Source: Sycobia sp. Sy_11 (taxonomy: Eukaryota; Arthropoda; Insecta; Hymenoptera; Epichrysomallidae). From it: DNA of 64,000 bases. The stretch lies in contig JACCIC010000034.1 in assembly GCA_018907035.1 (NCBI GenBank), positions 3,316,001 through 3,380,000 on the forward strand. Direction: 5' to 3'. The position numbers and the translations under genes are program-made. Below, one piece after another: positions 39,701 to 53,145 of the stretch. The notes below the pieces were generated by a model. That model searched no databases. It had not been told where the DNA came from and worked only from the letters and a program-made list of their open reading frames with translations. Position 1 is the first letter of the stretch; each line of letters opens with the position of its first letter.

Positions 39701-41230
39701 CTCGCATACGATTATTGATTTTCCACCTCATTAAGCTTCGACCTTTTTTTTGAAACGCCATCTGACGTATTTATTCTGTATACTAGAGTTCGTAAAATAT
39801 TGATTCGCTTATTTTAATCGATTACCTATATTTACTGACAGCAATTTAGATATGTATATGTAATCTGTTCTTTGTTTTGATGAAAGTTCTTTTGTATGAA
39901 AGATTCTCTAATGGCTGTAAATGAAACAAACGAATTCAAGAGTACTCGAGAAGTACAACCGTAAGTAAAAAAAAATACAATAAACAGTTTTTGACCCCCT
40001 CTACTATTCAAACGTGTGGTCATGACAAAGGAGCCTTTTTTGAACAAACGGAGAGAAGAAGGAGAAGAGCGTGCCGGCTGTCATAATTCTATGTTGATAA
40101 AATCCAAAACACAACAAAAATAACCACGCTTACATAAATTCGGCGTTTTTTGCGAGCACAATGACTATATATATATAGATATGCGTGTATATATGAAGGT
40201 ATTTCCTTAAGGGAGTAGTGAAGCGTTTGAGCAGGCCAGCGTTTGATCGGCTCTGCGAAAGTAAAGATCCGCCGCCCATGGTCCATCTGAAGTATACATG
40301 TATGAACTCACATATATACATATACGCGCGCGCGCACGTGCACACACATACACATGTATATTTCAGCATTTCCCTTTCTGTTATGGGAAGCTCCGTTGCC
40401 CCGCGCACCGGTCGCGTCGCTTCGTGGACAGCGCGGGGAGCATAAATCGAGAGATGCCCGATAAAATAGCGGGAAAAAATGTACGAGTCGCACTGACCAG
40501 AATAAATATCAGAGGAACTAAGAGAAAGAGAAAGAGAGAGAATGGCCGCGGTCGAACGTGGGTTATGAATTACCACTTAAAGAGACACGTCCTAACGCCG
40601 CGCGTGTCCTGCTCATCTCACCCCCTCTTCCTCTTATCTTCTTTCCTTCTGTTTCTGGGCTTTTGTATCGCTCGCTCTCTATTTCGTGCTCGCTTTCAAC
40701 CCAGCTTCCTTCTCATCTTCACATTTGAACTATCACTTATTATATTTTTAAACATTCTCATAGAAATATAGATATTTTTAATACAATGACATTTGTAATA
40801 GTTATTGCTCTGATTATGTACTTTAAAAAATTTAATTAAGTATAGTATTGTCCGAAATTATATTTTAAAAATGTTGCAGAAAATAAACAAAGACCTTAAT
40901 TCAACATAATGTGCATTTTGACTAGAAAATATTCTTGAATAATTCATCATTGAAACAATTTAAGGATAAGCATTTACCAATTATTGAATTGAAAAGATAT
41001 TTTTGAATCATTCCTATAATTAAACTTTCATTCAATAAAAGTCTATTTTAAGCTTCTAAACAGTGATTTTAAATATATTATTTATGTTATACGAAATGAT
41101 AAAATATTGATAAATTGATATTTTTACATTTAAATAAAATATGTGGTAACGTTCGTGCACTTGTATGTATAATCTGTATACGAATGAGATATGTGCACTC
41201 TTAATAATAAATCATCAAGAAACGAGTAGA
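39701..41230. other. Mixed DNA, no gene seen
   Basis: A GC-richer patch at 40,030-40,620 includes a CGCGCG/CACACA alternating run (40,325-40,350) and a short GA-rich run (40,521-40,541). The rest is AT-rich. The plus frame 40,298-40,771 (157 aa) has no recognisable domain. Confidence 0.45.
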
Positions 41231-41595
41231 GCAAGCAGAAGTAATCATTTACCCCAGATGATTACTGGATGGAGAAAATCCGGATAGAACTAAATCAGAA
41301 TATCAAGCCGCCTATAACAGTAACTCAATACCAACGAGTGACGTTTCGTAGTATTGGTAATCAATCTCCTAAAACATATGCGATCAAATCTGCGCCGAAT
41401 TCATTGGTGGTCATGCAATCGTACTTCACATACCATACATTTTACTTCCGTATAACGCTCGCTTCTTTGATCCCTGGCTTTATTCACGTCTTACCCCCTC
41501 ACCCGACCCCACCGCATTCGTCCCCGTCGTCGACATGGGCGCAGTTTTTCATCAGCATCGGGAAACGAGGCAGAAAGCGAGAAAGACAGAGAAAT

Positions 41596-41633
<38 letters not shown>

Positions 41634-42009
41634 AGCGAGAGACGAGAAAAAAATACACTCGGACCACCTCTTGGACTGGAAATTTCCTTTTCCTGACGCC
41701 CTCCCTGTCATTCGGTATATTTACAGTCCTCCGACGTGCATACGTGTATTGTCGTATATGTTATTGTCGTTTTTTTCTCTCGGCCACGCGCACGGTGTCC
41801 CACTTTTCATATATATCTGCACGTGATAGAAACGCGGGCGACGCTGTTTGCCACCGCTATGCGGCTGCATCAGCTTCTGTAGCACGTTATATGTGTTTAT
41901 CTAAGTGCCGTAGGCGCGCGAATGTACGACCTTCCCCCCTCGTCCCGTCGCCGCTCGCTTGTTGGTAGAGCGCGAGGGTCTTTTAGGCACGGAGTACAAC
42001 GAAGTAGCG

Positions 42010-42012
<3 letters not shown>

Positions 42013-42052
<40 letters not shown>

Positions 42053-42060
42053 ACGCACAC

Positions 42061-42142
<82 letters not shown>
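42013..42142. repeat. Compound (TG)n-(AC)n-(TA)n microsatellite
   Basis: About 38 bp of TG joins at TGTACACG to about 43 bp of AC, then CCC and about 46 bp of TA. The TG and AC halves are reverse complements of each other and could pair into a hairpin centred near 42,050. Confidence 0.95.
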
Positions 42143-42155
<13 letters not shown>

Positions 42156-42394
42156 AAGGCGCCTTTTCAAATCCTCGCCCAGCTCTTTTTCTCCCTTCTT
42201 CCGACTTCTTTTATCTGGTTTTCCGCAATTTTTTTTGTTGTTGTCAGACGCTCCATCGTTGAGACACTCGACAGTCTATACGTTTTTTCCTCTTCTGTTG
42301 GTTCTTTTACTTCGCTTCCCTTCTGTTGCTTTCCGTTACTCATTGCTTTTTTTTATTATTTTCGTTAACGCACCTACGCGTTCATAATCGCACC

Positions 42395-42397
<3 letters not shown>

Positions 42398-42436
<39 letters not shown>
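42398..42436. repeat. (TA)n microsatellite
   Basis: Pure TA of about 39 bp. Confidence 0.95.
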
Positions 42437-42439
<3 letters not shown>

Positions 42440-42610
42440 TTTGCGGAATATTCGTCGACGTGCCGCTGATCTACGAGCAAAGAAGTTCTGCCGCCCCTTT
42501 CTCCAGTCGAGCCCTTCTTGAAGCTTTGAGCTTTTCATCCCCTTTTGTACGGTTTATTGAATGGATGTATACTGAAATTGTTTTTTTTTCAGAGCTTGTA
42601 TGCATGAATT

Positions 42611-43486
42611 GAAAAAAAGTATAAAATCTACTCATTCGATCAAAGAGGTTATGATATGTGAAAAGTAAGAGTTTTAGCATACCATCGTCGGAATAAATAA
42701 CTATTTATCTTTATTTTTACGTATACTGAATAAGATGTGATAGATGATATCTTTGTGCAGTTGTACATCTGAGACCCAAAATCTAAGATCTATATGCTCT
42801 CTCTTTCTCGAGACATCAACTGTCTCATTCTAATACAAACGCTATCGAATTTAAGAGTATACGCTGCCTAATAGCTTGAATTCGAATATATATTTTCAGT
42901 GTTTAGTATATGTATTATATCGGGGCTAGAAAAATTTGTTATTTTCGAAATGGATTGCACCAAATAGATTATTTGAGTACAAGTACAATAATTTTTTTCA
43001 TTAATGTCTATCTGCAGGTTTTTATTATTATCGTCCAACTTCACATTTTGTATTTATTTCAAAATCAAAAATTAGAAATATTCTTAGCTATCTTCATTTG
43101 GATTAATTAGAATAGTTGCAGAGATTCATACACAGTCTGATACATATACATAGCAAAATAAAGGATTTACAAATGCTATTCTGTTAATGATATTAATTTT
43201 TATTCATTTTACTCATTGTATTGACGATTTATTTATGCTTATATCACTTGACTTTGTATTGGTCATTAACTTTGAGAAGCTCAGCCTTGCCATAATCTAT
43301 TGTGAGTTATTTTTCTATTTTCTTTTCCTGGTTTCCCTTTTAATTCATTTCAATGGTTTTAATTGGCAAAAATTTTTATATCTATAGTTTACCAAAAAGC
43401 GGAATTAACTAGGTACAATTAGTAGAAAAAAAATACTAATAATATCAGGAAATTTATACAATAATTTATTTAAAATTTTAGCTATA
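42611..43486. other. AT-rich DNA, no gene seen
   Basis: AT-rich. The hydrophobic frames 42,910-43,110 and 43,187-43,387 (66 aa each) are typical of T-rich DNA and are not recognised. Confidence 0.5.
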
Positions 43487-44778
43487 CGAAGTCAAACAAT
43501 TAAGTAGTGCGACAAAATTCAAAAATCGAGTATATTTCAAAATTAAGGTACATCGCTGCGATCCCCTTCAAAGTAGTACCCTCCCACATCTATACACTTA
43601 TTCCATTGAGTTTTCCAGTTTTCGTAACAATTCTGGAATACTTCTTGTAGGACCTCTCCGAGTACCCTCGTCACAGATTCTTGAATTTTTTCAACGGAGG
43701 CAACATTTCAACCTTTGATGAACTTTTTCAAATGGGTAAATAGAAAAAAGTCGCAGGGTAACATGTCCGGTGAATAGGACAGTTGTGGTAACATTGCGAT
43801 GCTTTTAGACGCCAAAAACTGAGAAACACTGAACGCACTGTGCAGGAAGGATTGTAGTGATACAGAACCCAAGTCTTCGCCATCTCTGGACGCACTCTGA
43901 GCACCCTATTTCGTAATTTGTCGAGCTCATTACGGTAGAATACTTAATTTGCGGTTTGTCCAGGTGATACAAACTCTTTGTGAACCACCCCTTTGCTGTC
44001 GAAGAAGCAAATAAACATGGTTTTCACTTTGTACTTGCCCATTCTCGTCTTCATTGGTCTTGGCCTTCGAGGGGACAGCCACTGTTGACTTTGTGATTTA
44101 GTTTCGGGGTCATATTCAAAGAACCAACTCTCATCGCCAGCAATAATTCGATCGAGAAGAGGAGAATCACGTTTTACCTACTCGACACAATCTTGAGCGA
44201 TGTTCATTCGTGGGTTTTTTCAATTTACCATATTCGCGCACAGCTTTTGGCAAAATTTCTGTTAAAATCTTTCTAACTATTCTTGGTGAATATTCAAACT
44301 CGTCAGCCAACATTCGAATGGTTAATTGCCGGTCTTGACGAACAACGGCACGGACGCGCTGCGCATTCTTTTCGGTTTGCATTTGAATTGGCCTTCCGCT
44401 CCGCACCTCGTCTTTGACGCTCTCACGGCCTTTTTTAAAGTCGGCATGCCCTCGAAGTATCTGACTACGACTCAGGGCATCACTACCATAAACTTTAAAC
44501 ACTTTTTCATAAGTTTCTGTCGCGGTTTCGCCGAGTTTCGCTCAAAATTTTACGGCGCACCGTTGCTCTACATTTCTCTGTTTCATTTTCGTGGCATGCA
44601 CTACTCGCGCGTTGTTCAAAAACACTAAACAGCTGGTGAAGAATTGATTGTACAAGGACCGTCAAGTCCTCAATCGAGAGAGTAGAGATCTACTATTACG
44701 GTGGCGCAGTTACAGGTTCGCACTGTTACCACAGGCCGAGATATAAAATCAGTCGCATTACTTAATTGTCTGACCTTG
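43487..44778 (-). mobile_element. Full-length dead mariner element, 1,292 bp
   Basis: Terminal inverted repeats read inward contain the shared core CAATTAAGTARTGCGAC. The left outer bases are CGAAGTCAAA and the right outer bases CAAGGTCAGA. TA dinucleotides flank both ends (43,485-43,486 and 44,779-44,780). Length matches a complete mariner. The transposase within runs on the minus strand and is broken. It belongs to a different lineage from the copies at 17,968 and 48,200. Confidence 0.92.
43543..44586 (-). pseudogene. mariner transposase pseudogene, catalytic Asp replaced
   Basis: From a Met at 44,586 to the stop at 43,543-43,545 the span is 1,044 bp, or 348 codons, the usual mariner length. 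The N-terminal part is open at 44,167-44,502, with SRSQILRGHADFKKGRESVK and a second helix-turn-helix, DRQLTIRMLADEFEYSPRIV. The first catalytic block GDESWFFEYDPE is present near 44,110-44,137. The second block has become YHYN: Asp is replaced by Tyr at 43,854-43,856. The third block YSPDMLPCDFFLF keeps its Asp at 43,750-43,752. The distance between blocks two and three is off by one base, showing an indel. The C terminus is recognisable (KCIDVGGYYFEGD). The copy is clearly inactive. Confidence 0.92.
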
Positions 44779-44780
44779 TA

Positions 44781-45294
44781 TATATAATGTTATTGAACAT
44801 TTAAAAAAGTATGAGTTCTGAACCTGCTACTTTTAAGTGAGTTTAAAGAAATTTTAAAGATAATTCTAAATATTGTTTTATAGAAATAAGGTATTTAATT
44901 GGAATTTAGATTCATACTAAAAGAGGATTTGCTGAATATAAATGAAATATTATGATACACTTTTAAGTTAGAAGTAATTAAACTAAAATTCTGTTGGTGA
45001 CAGAGGAACAAAAAATAATAAACACATTCTCGAATGCGTTCTTTCATTTCAGTCATTCCGGTACAATTTACTCGTATTAATATGCCTCAATCGATACCTT
45101 TCGAATGTTCGGCCGGGAGCAATAACGTCGGAGCGGCTTTTAAATTACCCCGGGTCGATCCCCGCCTACCTCTTCGACCCCCGAAATTCGCTGATTTGCA
45201 AATTAAAGCTTTCGATGAATTGCCTCCGATCTTTCCCTTATCGCGGCCGGGACATGTGCGCCCGCCCCGCAGAACTGCTGACGCTAGATATATA

Positions 45295-45342
<48 letters not shown>

Positions 45343-45560
45343 AGTCTCGCTTAACAACGGCGCCGGAGAGATAGCGCAGCGCAACCTGCGTCGTCCATCT
45401 TATATTGCCCGTCGGGAGGCTTCCGAATTTCGAACCGCCTCGTTCCGTAAGGGTACTTAGACCGCCTCTCTTCCCGTCCCTCTTCTCTCTTCCCTCACGA
45501 ATTTTTTATGCAGAGCTTCCTTCGATAGACGAGTCGAGCTTTTAACGATGCTTCAAATTT
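44781..45560. other. AT-rich DNA then a GC-rich island with (TA)n
   Basis: From about 45,030 to 45,490 the sequence is CpG-richer and encloses a pure TA array. The plus frames 45,034-45,354 (106 aa) and 45,215-45,460 (81 aa) overlap it. The first has a Pro-rich, non-repetitive part but no domain I know. Confidence 0.4.
45299..45340. repeat. (TA)n microsatellite
   Basis: Pure TA of about 42 bp inside a GC-rich island. Confidence 0.95.
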
Positions 45561-47847
<2,287 letters not shown>

Positions 47848-47940
47848 TTAGATTGTCAAATATTTCCCTTCCGCTTTTTTGCTCTTTATTCAATGATTTA
47901 TAAAAAGTGTTACAGTGGTCGGATTTACTTCAAATATGCG
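47848..47940 (-). mobile_element. Truncated mariner end (93 bp)
   Basis: This piece, TTAGATTGTCAAATATTTCC onward, matches the left end of the complete mariner at 48,200 over its whole length with about ten differences, in the same orientation, and is preceded by TA. Similarity stops abruptly at AAATATGCG, where a 60-bp tandem repeat begins. The rest of this copy, including the other inverted repeat, is absent. Confidence 0.9.
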
Positions 47941-48118
47941 AATACGAATCTCTTCATAGACGCCGTCTCGTCATACCTAGACATCGTCTTCTACCGTACG
48001 AACACGAAACCCCCCGTAGAACTCGTTCCAAAACACGAGGACACCGCATTCTATTATTCGAACACAAAACTTCCAGTAGAAATTGTACTGAGGCACCGGA
48101 ATATCGTATTCAATCGCC
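47939..48118. repeat. 60-bp tandem repeat, 3 units, open reading frame across it
   Basis: Units 47,939-47,998, 47,999-48,058 and 48,059-48,118 are each exactly 60 bp. They share CGAAYACRAA at the start and GTAGAA or TAGACG at the same internal place. A partial fourth unit is visible near 48,128-48,157. In one plus frame (open 47,893-48,135) they give three 20-residue repeats beginning NTN or NTK, with PVELV or PVEIV in units two and three and IVF/AF later. Divergence is about one third. No length changes have accumulated, which preserves the frame. Either a minisatellite or a remnant of a repeat protein; coding status is unproven. Confidence 0.8.
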
Positions 48119-48199
48119 CATACATATCAATATGACATTTTTCTGTAGAATTCGTATTTAAAATGTGTGTATATAGAAATAAATAAATAAATACATATA
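48119..48199. other. Spacer between tandem repeat and mariner
   Basis: Contains the partial fourth repeat unit and a short AAAT tetranucleotide run (48,177-48,192). Confidence 0.6.
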
Positions 48200-49481
48200 T
48201 TAGGTTGTCAAATGTCTGCCTCCCGCTTTTTGCTCTTTATTTAATGCTTTATAAAAAGTGTTACAGTAGTCGGATTTACTTTAAATATGCGCCTTTTTGT
48301 TCGATAATTTGTTTCCATATAGACGGCAACTTCATAATACCCCTTTCGTAAAAACCCCTCTCCTTATTTGTGAAGAACTCGGACAGCCATTTTTCACAAG
48401 CCTCTGTTGAATTCAACTTTACACTACCAAGGGCGTTCGACATGGACAGAAACAGGTGATAATCACTTGGCATTATGTCCGAGCTATATAGTGGATACGA
48501 TAAAACCTCCCATCCGAACTCCTGTAGCTTTTGACGAGTCATCAACGAAGTGAGTGGTCTGGCGTTGTCTTGGTAGAACACTACACCCTTCCTGTTGGCC
48601 AATTGTGGACGCTTCTGGTCGATAGTTTGCTTCAAGCGGTCCAGTTGTTCACAGTAGGTGGTAGAATTAAGCGTCTGGCTATATGGGAGCAGCTCATAGT
48701 GGATGATTCCCCTCCAATCCCACCAAAAACACTGCAAAACCTTCCTGGCCGTCAATCCCGGCTTGGCCACTGTTTGGGACGGTTCACTGGCCTTAGACCA
48801 CGACCGTTTTCGCATGATATTGTCGTATGTGATCCATTTTTTGTCGCCAGTCACCATCCGCTTCAAAAATGGGTCGAGTTCCTTCCGTTTCAGCAGCACA
48901 TTGCAGGCGTTGATTCGGTCCAGAAGGTTTTTTGCGTCAAATCATTCGGCACCCAAATATCGAGCTTTTTTGTACCCAGCCTTCTGCAGATGATTTAAAG
49001 TGGTTTGGTGACTAACTCTCATCTCCTGGGCGATGTCAAGAGATGCCACATGCCGGTCTAACTCGATAAATTCCATGATTTGATCGGTATTTGTCGTCAC
49101 AGGTCTTCCGCCGGCTGGCTGATCCATGGTGTCGTTTTCACTGGCTCTGAATCGTCGAAATCATTCCTCTGCGGTTCGAAGTGATAGCGTACCATCCCCA
49201 AAAATACCATTCATCTGACGAAACGTTTCTCTAGCGGATCTGCCTTTGACGAAGGAAAACTTTAAAATAGCACTAATTTCGGCATTAGTGAACTCCATGT
49301 TTACACTCTAGAACTTTTGAACGCAATATACAAACTAATCATATATAGCGTCGTTTTGTACGTTATGTCAAGACCTTTCAAATGATATATAGTATTGCCA
49401 GATATGAGCTCTGTAGCACTTTGTACATAGCCGCAAAATTTATAAGACAAAAAGACGGAAGGGAGATATTTGACAACCTAA
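48200..49481 (-). mobile_element. Nearly intact mariner element, 1,282 bp
   Basis: Both ends read inward as TTAGGTTGTCAAATRTCT, followed by a similar CCTYCCGYTTTTTG, and are flanked by TA (48,198-48,199 and 49,482-49,483). Length is canonical for mariner. The transposase runs on the minus strand with only a few lesions, so this is the youngest mariner copy here. A 93-bp relative of its left end lies about 260 bp away. Confidence 0.96.
48276..49298 (-). pseudogene. mariner transposase, near full length with few lesions
   Basis: From the ATG at 49,298 to the stop at 48,276 there are 341 codons, the normal size. The N terminus MEFTNAEISAILKFSFVKGR leads into the first helix-turn-helix; HQTTLNHLQKAGYKK belongs to the second. 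The last 207 residues (48,276-48,899) are fully open. All three catalytic Asp are visible, in MVTGDKKW, YQDNARPLT and YSSDIMPSDYHLF, with exactly 34 residues between the second and third. Lesions are a TGA at 49,161-49,163, probably from TGG, and a short out-of-frame stretch around 48,935-48,980. That stretch reads LDIWVPNDLTQK in another frame and appears bounded by two indels that together restore frame, but it leaves a TGA at 48,942-48,944. Cut-and-paste transposase by family; this copy cannot make the full protein. Confidence 0.94.
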
Positions 49482-50764
49482 TATTACAATTGTAAGGAGC
49501 TTTTCGCATCATTATAGAATACATATTCGAATATTTTCTTATATATATATATAAGAATACTAAAATATACAATAAATCTGGTCATTTTGTTGAGTAAACG
49601 CTATAAATGTACTTTATATGATATGAATGTAATTTTATGATGCAAATCGTACTTGAATCAGAAGCATGCTTGAATTAAAATGCGTCTTGAATAACGGCAG
49701 GGGAATGGAAACTACATTGATGATAAATATAGTTATTAAAATATAAATCAATATTAAAATATTTTATTGAACTTAAAAATTGTATTTATGATTTAATTAC
49801 AAATCAACATAAATTCTTTTTCAATAATAGTAAAATATAACACAAAATAAACTACTTTAGGTCATAATAATTCAATTAATTTTTATACTGCTGTAAAAAT
49901 TTTCCATCATTCAAATAATTTTTAATTTTATATGAACAGGCTTGAATGTAATATGTACAAGTTAATTTTTTTTTAAATCTCAAATGATACTTGAGCTTAC
50001 TTTATGCTGCTTTCAAGCAGTATTACATTATGAGATATATATTGTACGTGTATATACATACGTGTATATACAACACATCAGAGGTAATCGCATACTCGCT
50101 TACCATGTTTCCCATAAAACAATTCTAACTGTAAAAAAGGGCTTTATACAAAACGAAAACTTAGGATTCAATACATTAAGCCCTCTGACTAGCTTGAAAA
50201 AATATTATAACACTATTGTTGAATAAATATCTCTTAACACAGAATCAAGAACGAAAAAATCAAGCCTTCCACTATAAAATAGGTATGTAAAGTTTAACTT
50301 AAATTTTCAGTTTAATGTAGTCTTTAATTTAATTTAAGAGATACCGTAGCTTTTGTGCTCTTAATCTCTTAAGAAGTCTAAGCTTGTCATAAAAATATTA
50401 TATCAACTATTCTGAATTTTTTATCAATAAATACATGACTTCCCATAATTTTCGCTTCGGTTTCATTCACATATTATATCTATAAGATGCAAAACTCAAC
50501 TCATAAGCGCTGGGGACGCTGCATGATAATAACTTTCGACATCTATACGATAAAAATCAACACACACGAGGACATATATTTATGAAGATTTATATATACC
50601 TCGCGTTACGACGATTGCGCAAATTCGTGTATGACCGCCCGCGCTTGGAAAAGTTTCGACCTATCGATGCAGATATGGATTTCGTACTCCGTGACACATA
50701 AAACGAACCCTCCCACCCTCCCACCGTCCCATGCGCAAAGATATATTATTGTTTCTATCCCACT
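49482..50764. other. AT-rich DNA, no gene seen
   Basis: AT-rich until about 50,400, then slightly richer in GC. The frame 49,984-50,226 (80 aa) is not recognised. Confidence 0.5.
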
Positions 50765-50793
50765 TTATCTCTCTCTTTCGCACCCTCTCTCTC

Positions 50794-50831
<38 letters not shown>

Positions 50832-50834
50832 TCG

Positions 50835-50890
<56 letters not shown>

Positions 50891-50894
50891 CGAG
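50765..50894. repeat. Compound (CT)n and (TA)n with flanking inverted repeat
   Basis: Pyrimidine-rich DNA culminates in a CT array (to about 50,829). Then CTCGCC (50,831-50,836), pure TA (50,837-50,888) and GGCGAG (50,889-50,894) follow. The two 6-mers are exact reverse complements, so the whole 64-bp block is a perfect self-complementary hairpin or cruciform. Confidence 0.95.
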
Positions 50895-51087
50895 AGATAT
50901 ATAAGTAAAAAATTATATAATTTACCAATAAACAAGATTTTTTTTAAAATACAGTAATAAACTGAAGCTTTAATAAAAACATTAATGAATTCTACAAAAG
51001 TAAGCATAAATATTATTATATATTTATTTAATTTTTCTTTTGTTGATAAACATCTCGTGATTAACGATCCTTAAGTTTAAGCTTTAA
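50895..51087. other. AT-rich spacer
   Basis: AT-rich, no features. Ends in TTAA (51,084-51,087), the left flank of the foldback element. Confidence 0.5.
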
Positions 51088-51749
51088 GGGGGCATCTCTA
51101 GTCTTTGCATAAATTTTCAAGATTTTTTTCTTGCAGTAAACTTTATTATCACACTACAATTTTTTTATATTAAAAAATACATATTGAAGTCTGCCAAAAA
51201 TTTTTTTTTTCATTTTTCATCCAATTTGGACCAGATATGGCTGCCATAACGAAGCTTGCTTTTTTTGGTTGACATAATATCTTGACACAGGAAGCTCTGA
51301 AATGAAAAATTCAAAAAGCATATTAAAGTATAAGAAAGTGGCTATAGCCCTTACTAAAATCAAGACGTTTAAGTAAAATAAAAACAAAATGGCGGGCTTT
51401 TCTAATTTTCGGCTTATTTTTTGAGGTTATGTTGTTTAAAAAAGTGCTCAAATGTAATCGAATATTCATAATTCTAGTACGGGCTGTAGCCACTTTCTTA
51501 TACTTTAATATGCTTTTTGAATTTTTCATTTCAGAGCTTCCTGTGTCAAGATATTATGTCAGCCAAAAAAAAGCAAGCTTCGTTGTGGCAGCCATATCTG
51601 GGCCATATTGGATGAAAAATGAAAAAAAATTTTTTTTGCAGACTTCAATATGTATTTTTTTAATATAAAAAAAAATTGTAGTGTGATAATAAAGTTTACT
51701 GCAAGAAAAAAATCTTGAAAATTTATGCAAAAAGACTAGAGATGCCCCC
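51088..51749. mobile_element. 662-bp foldback element with arms of about 265 bp
   Basis: The left arm (51,088 to about 51,354) starts GGGGGCATCTCTAGTCTTTG. The right arm (about 51,481-51,749) ends with the near-exact reverse complement. By eye the arms match over nearly their whole length, with scattered substitutions and poly-A/T length changes. The loop is about 125 bp. TTAA lies on both sides (51,084-51,087 and 51,750-51,753). TTAA duplication is known for piggyBac and Kolobok DNA transposons; the G-rich terminus does not match the piggyBac CCY start, so I leave the superfamily open. There is no transposase. A transcript would fold into one long double-stranded hairpin. Confidence 0.92.
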
Positions 51750-51753
51750 TTAA

Positions 51754-53145
51754 TATAACTTACATAAATATAATACTATGAAGTCCGTTGTTAAAGAATA
51801 TATTTATTTTTATAAATTAATTTAAAACAAATCGATTTCGTTTATACGGTAGTTCTACCTAATTGATTAGTCATAGTAAAGTCTACTTAAAAAAGTGATA
51901 TTTTCTCGAATTTATAATTATAATGGAATAATAAGTTTTCTGTTGGTTTAACAATTAAAAAAAAAATACATTAGTTTGTATGTGTAAGCGATAATAAATA
52001 GTAATCATTACATATCTATATATATATAACGCACTACTGTTTTTTTATTCAATTTATTAAATTGTAAAATTGTATAATTTTATTCAAAATAGATTTCAAT
52101 TTGAATCGTCAGTTGCTTATGTTATACTGTTATATTGATAAACTTCTTTTTTATGTTTTCAAAAATATAAATTTCTATTCTGCTTTTATCATTATTTATC
52201 GTACAATAGATTTATGAATCATTATGGAATATTGAAATTTTTAGGTTGGTTAACCGGATTCTTTCAATTTACAGTTTCATTAAAAAACTTTTATATAGTG
52301 AATAAATTTCTGTCACGAATAATTTAAGTCTCTTATTAAATGAAAGGAAATTATGAGTTATTATTATATACAATTTTACAAATTTAATGTTGCTTACTAG
52401 TTTTTCAATGTTTTTTATTAAGATGCAAAGAAAAGTCCGTTTAAAGCGTAAAGATGTAAAATAACATTTATACATTACAAGTCTGTTTAAAGCGTGAGGA
52501 TGTAAAATAACATTTATACATTAAAAACATTTTAGGTCGAAATCAACCGATTTGAAAGTATATTGTCACACTTTAACAACACGCATCGTCTAGTCTCTAT
52601 CTGACACTCAGTCACTATATGTTAGTGGGATTTGCTTCCTTTCAGCGCGCTATAGTGTCCTTTCATAAAGGTTGGAAGTATAGTATAGAGAAGATTCAAA
52701 CGATGTAGGGTTTTTTTCCATTTTTTCGTCACGATCGGGCGAACGATCGGCCGAATAATGATAATAATAGAATAATGAAAATAATAAGAAGACTCTTTCA
52801 ACTTTTTGTCCTTCATATAAATTTTTTGTCAGAAAATTTTATAATTTTTGAATCCGATATACATCCATTGGGGTTTTTGTTCAAACCTTAAACTGTTCAA
52901 ATATAATAGATTCGGAGTACTAGAGCAGTTAGAACAGTGCGAAAAAATTAAACTGATCAAACCGTTCAGACGTAAGACTCCTTTTATAAAAAGCTTTAAA
53001 AATATTACGATCAATACAACAATTTAAAAATCTTATCTAAATAAAAATTTCCCCGACACCATCATAAAGCTAATTTTTAAGGTCGTAGCAAACGTAATTT
53101 TATTATATTCGATATATTCAATATATTTTTCAATACACATACATA

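Larger units (their letters stand above)
41231..42610. other. GC-richer DNA with GA, TG-CA-TA and TA arrays
   Basis: GA-rich 41,595-41,640, a triple compound repeat at 42,013-42,142 and TA at 42,398-42,436. The plus frame 41,269-41,826 (185 aa) crosses the GA-rich stretch and shows no domain. Confidence 0.45.

Noticed and set aside
42719..42733. ACGTATACTGAAT resembling the start of the iab-4 microRNA
   Set aside because: Similarity ends after about 13 bases and no hairpin partner lies nearby, so chance is likely.
47893..48135. Calling the 60-bp repeat frame a gene
   Set aside because: The frame starts inside a mariner end, is short and has no supporting family; kept as a repeat only.
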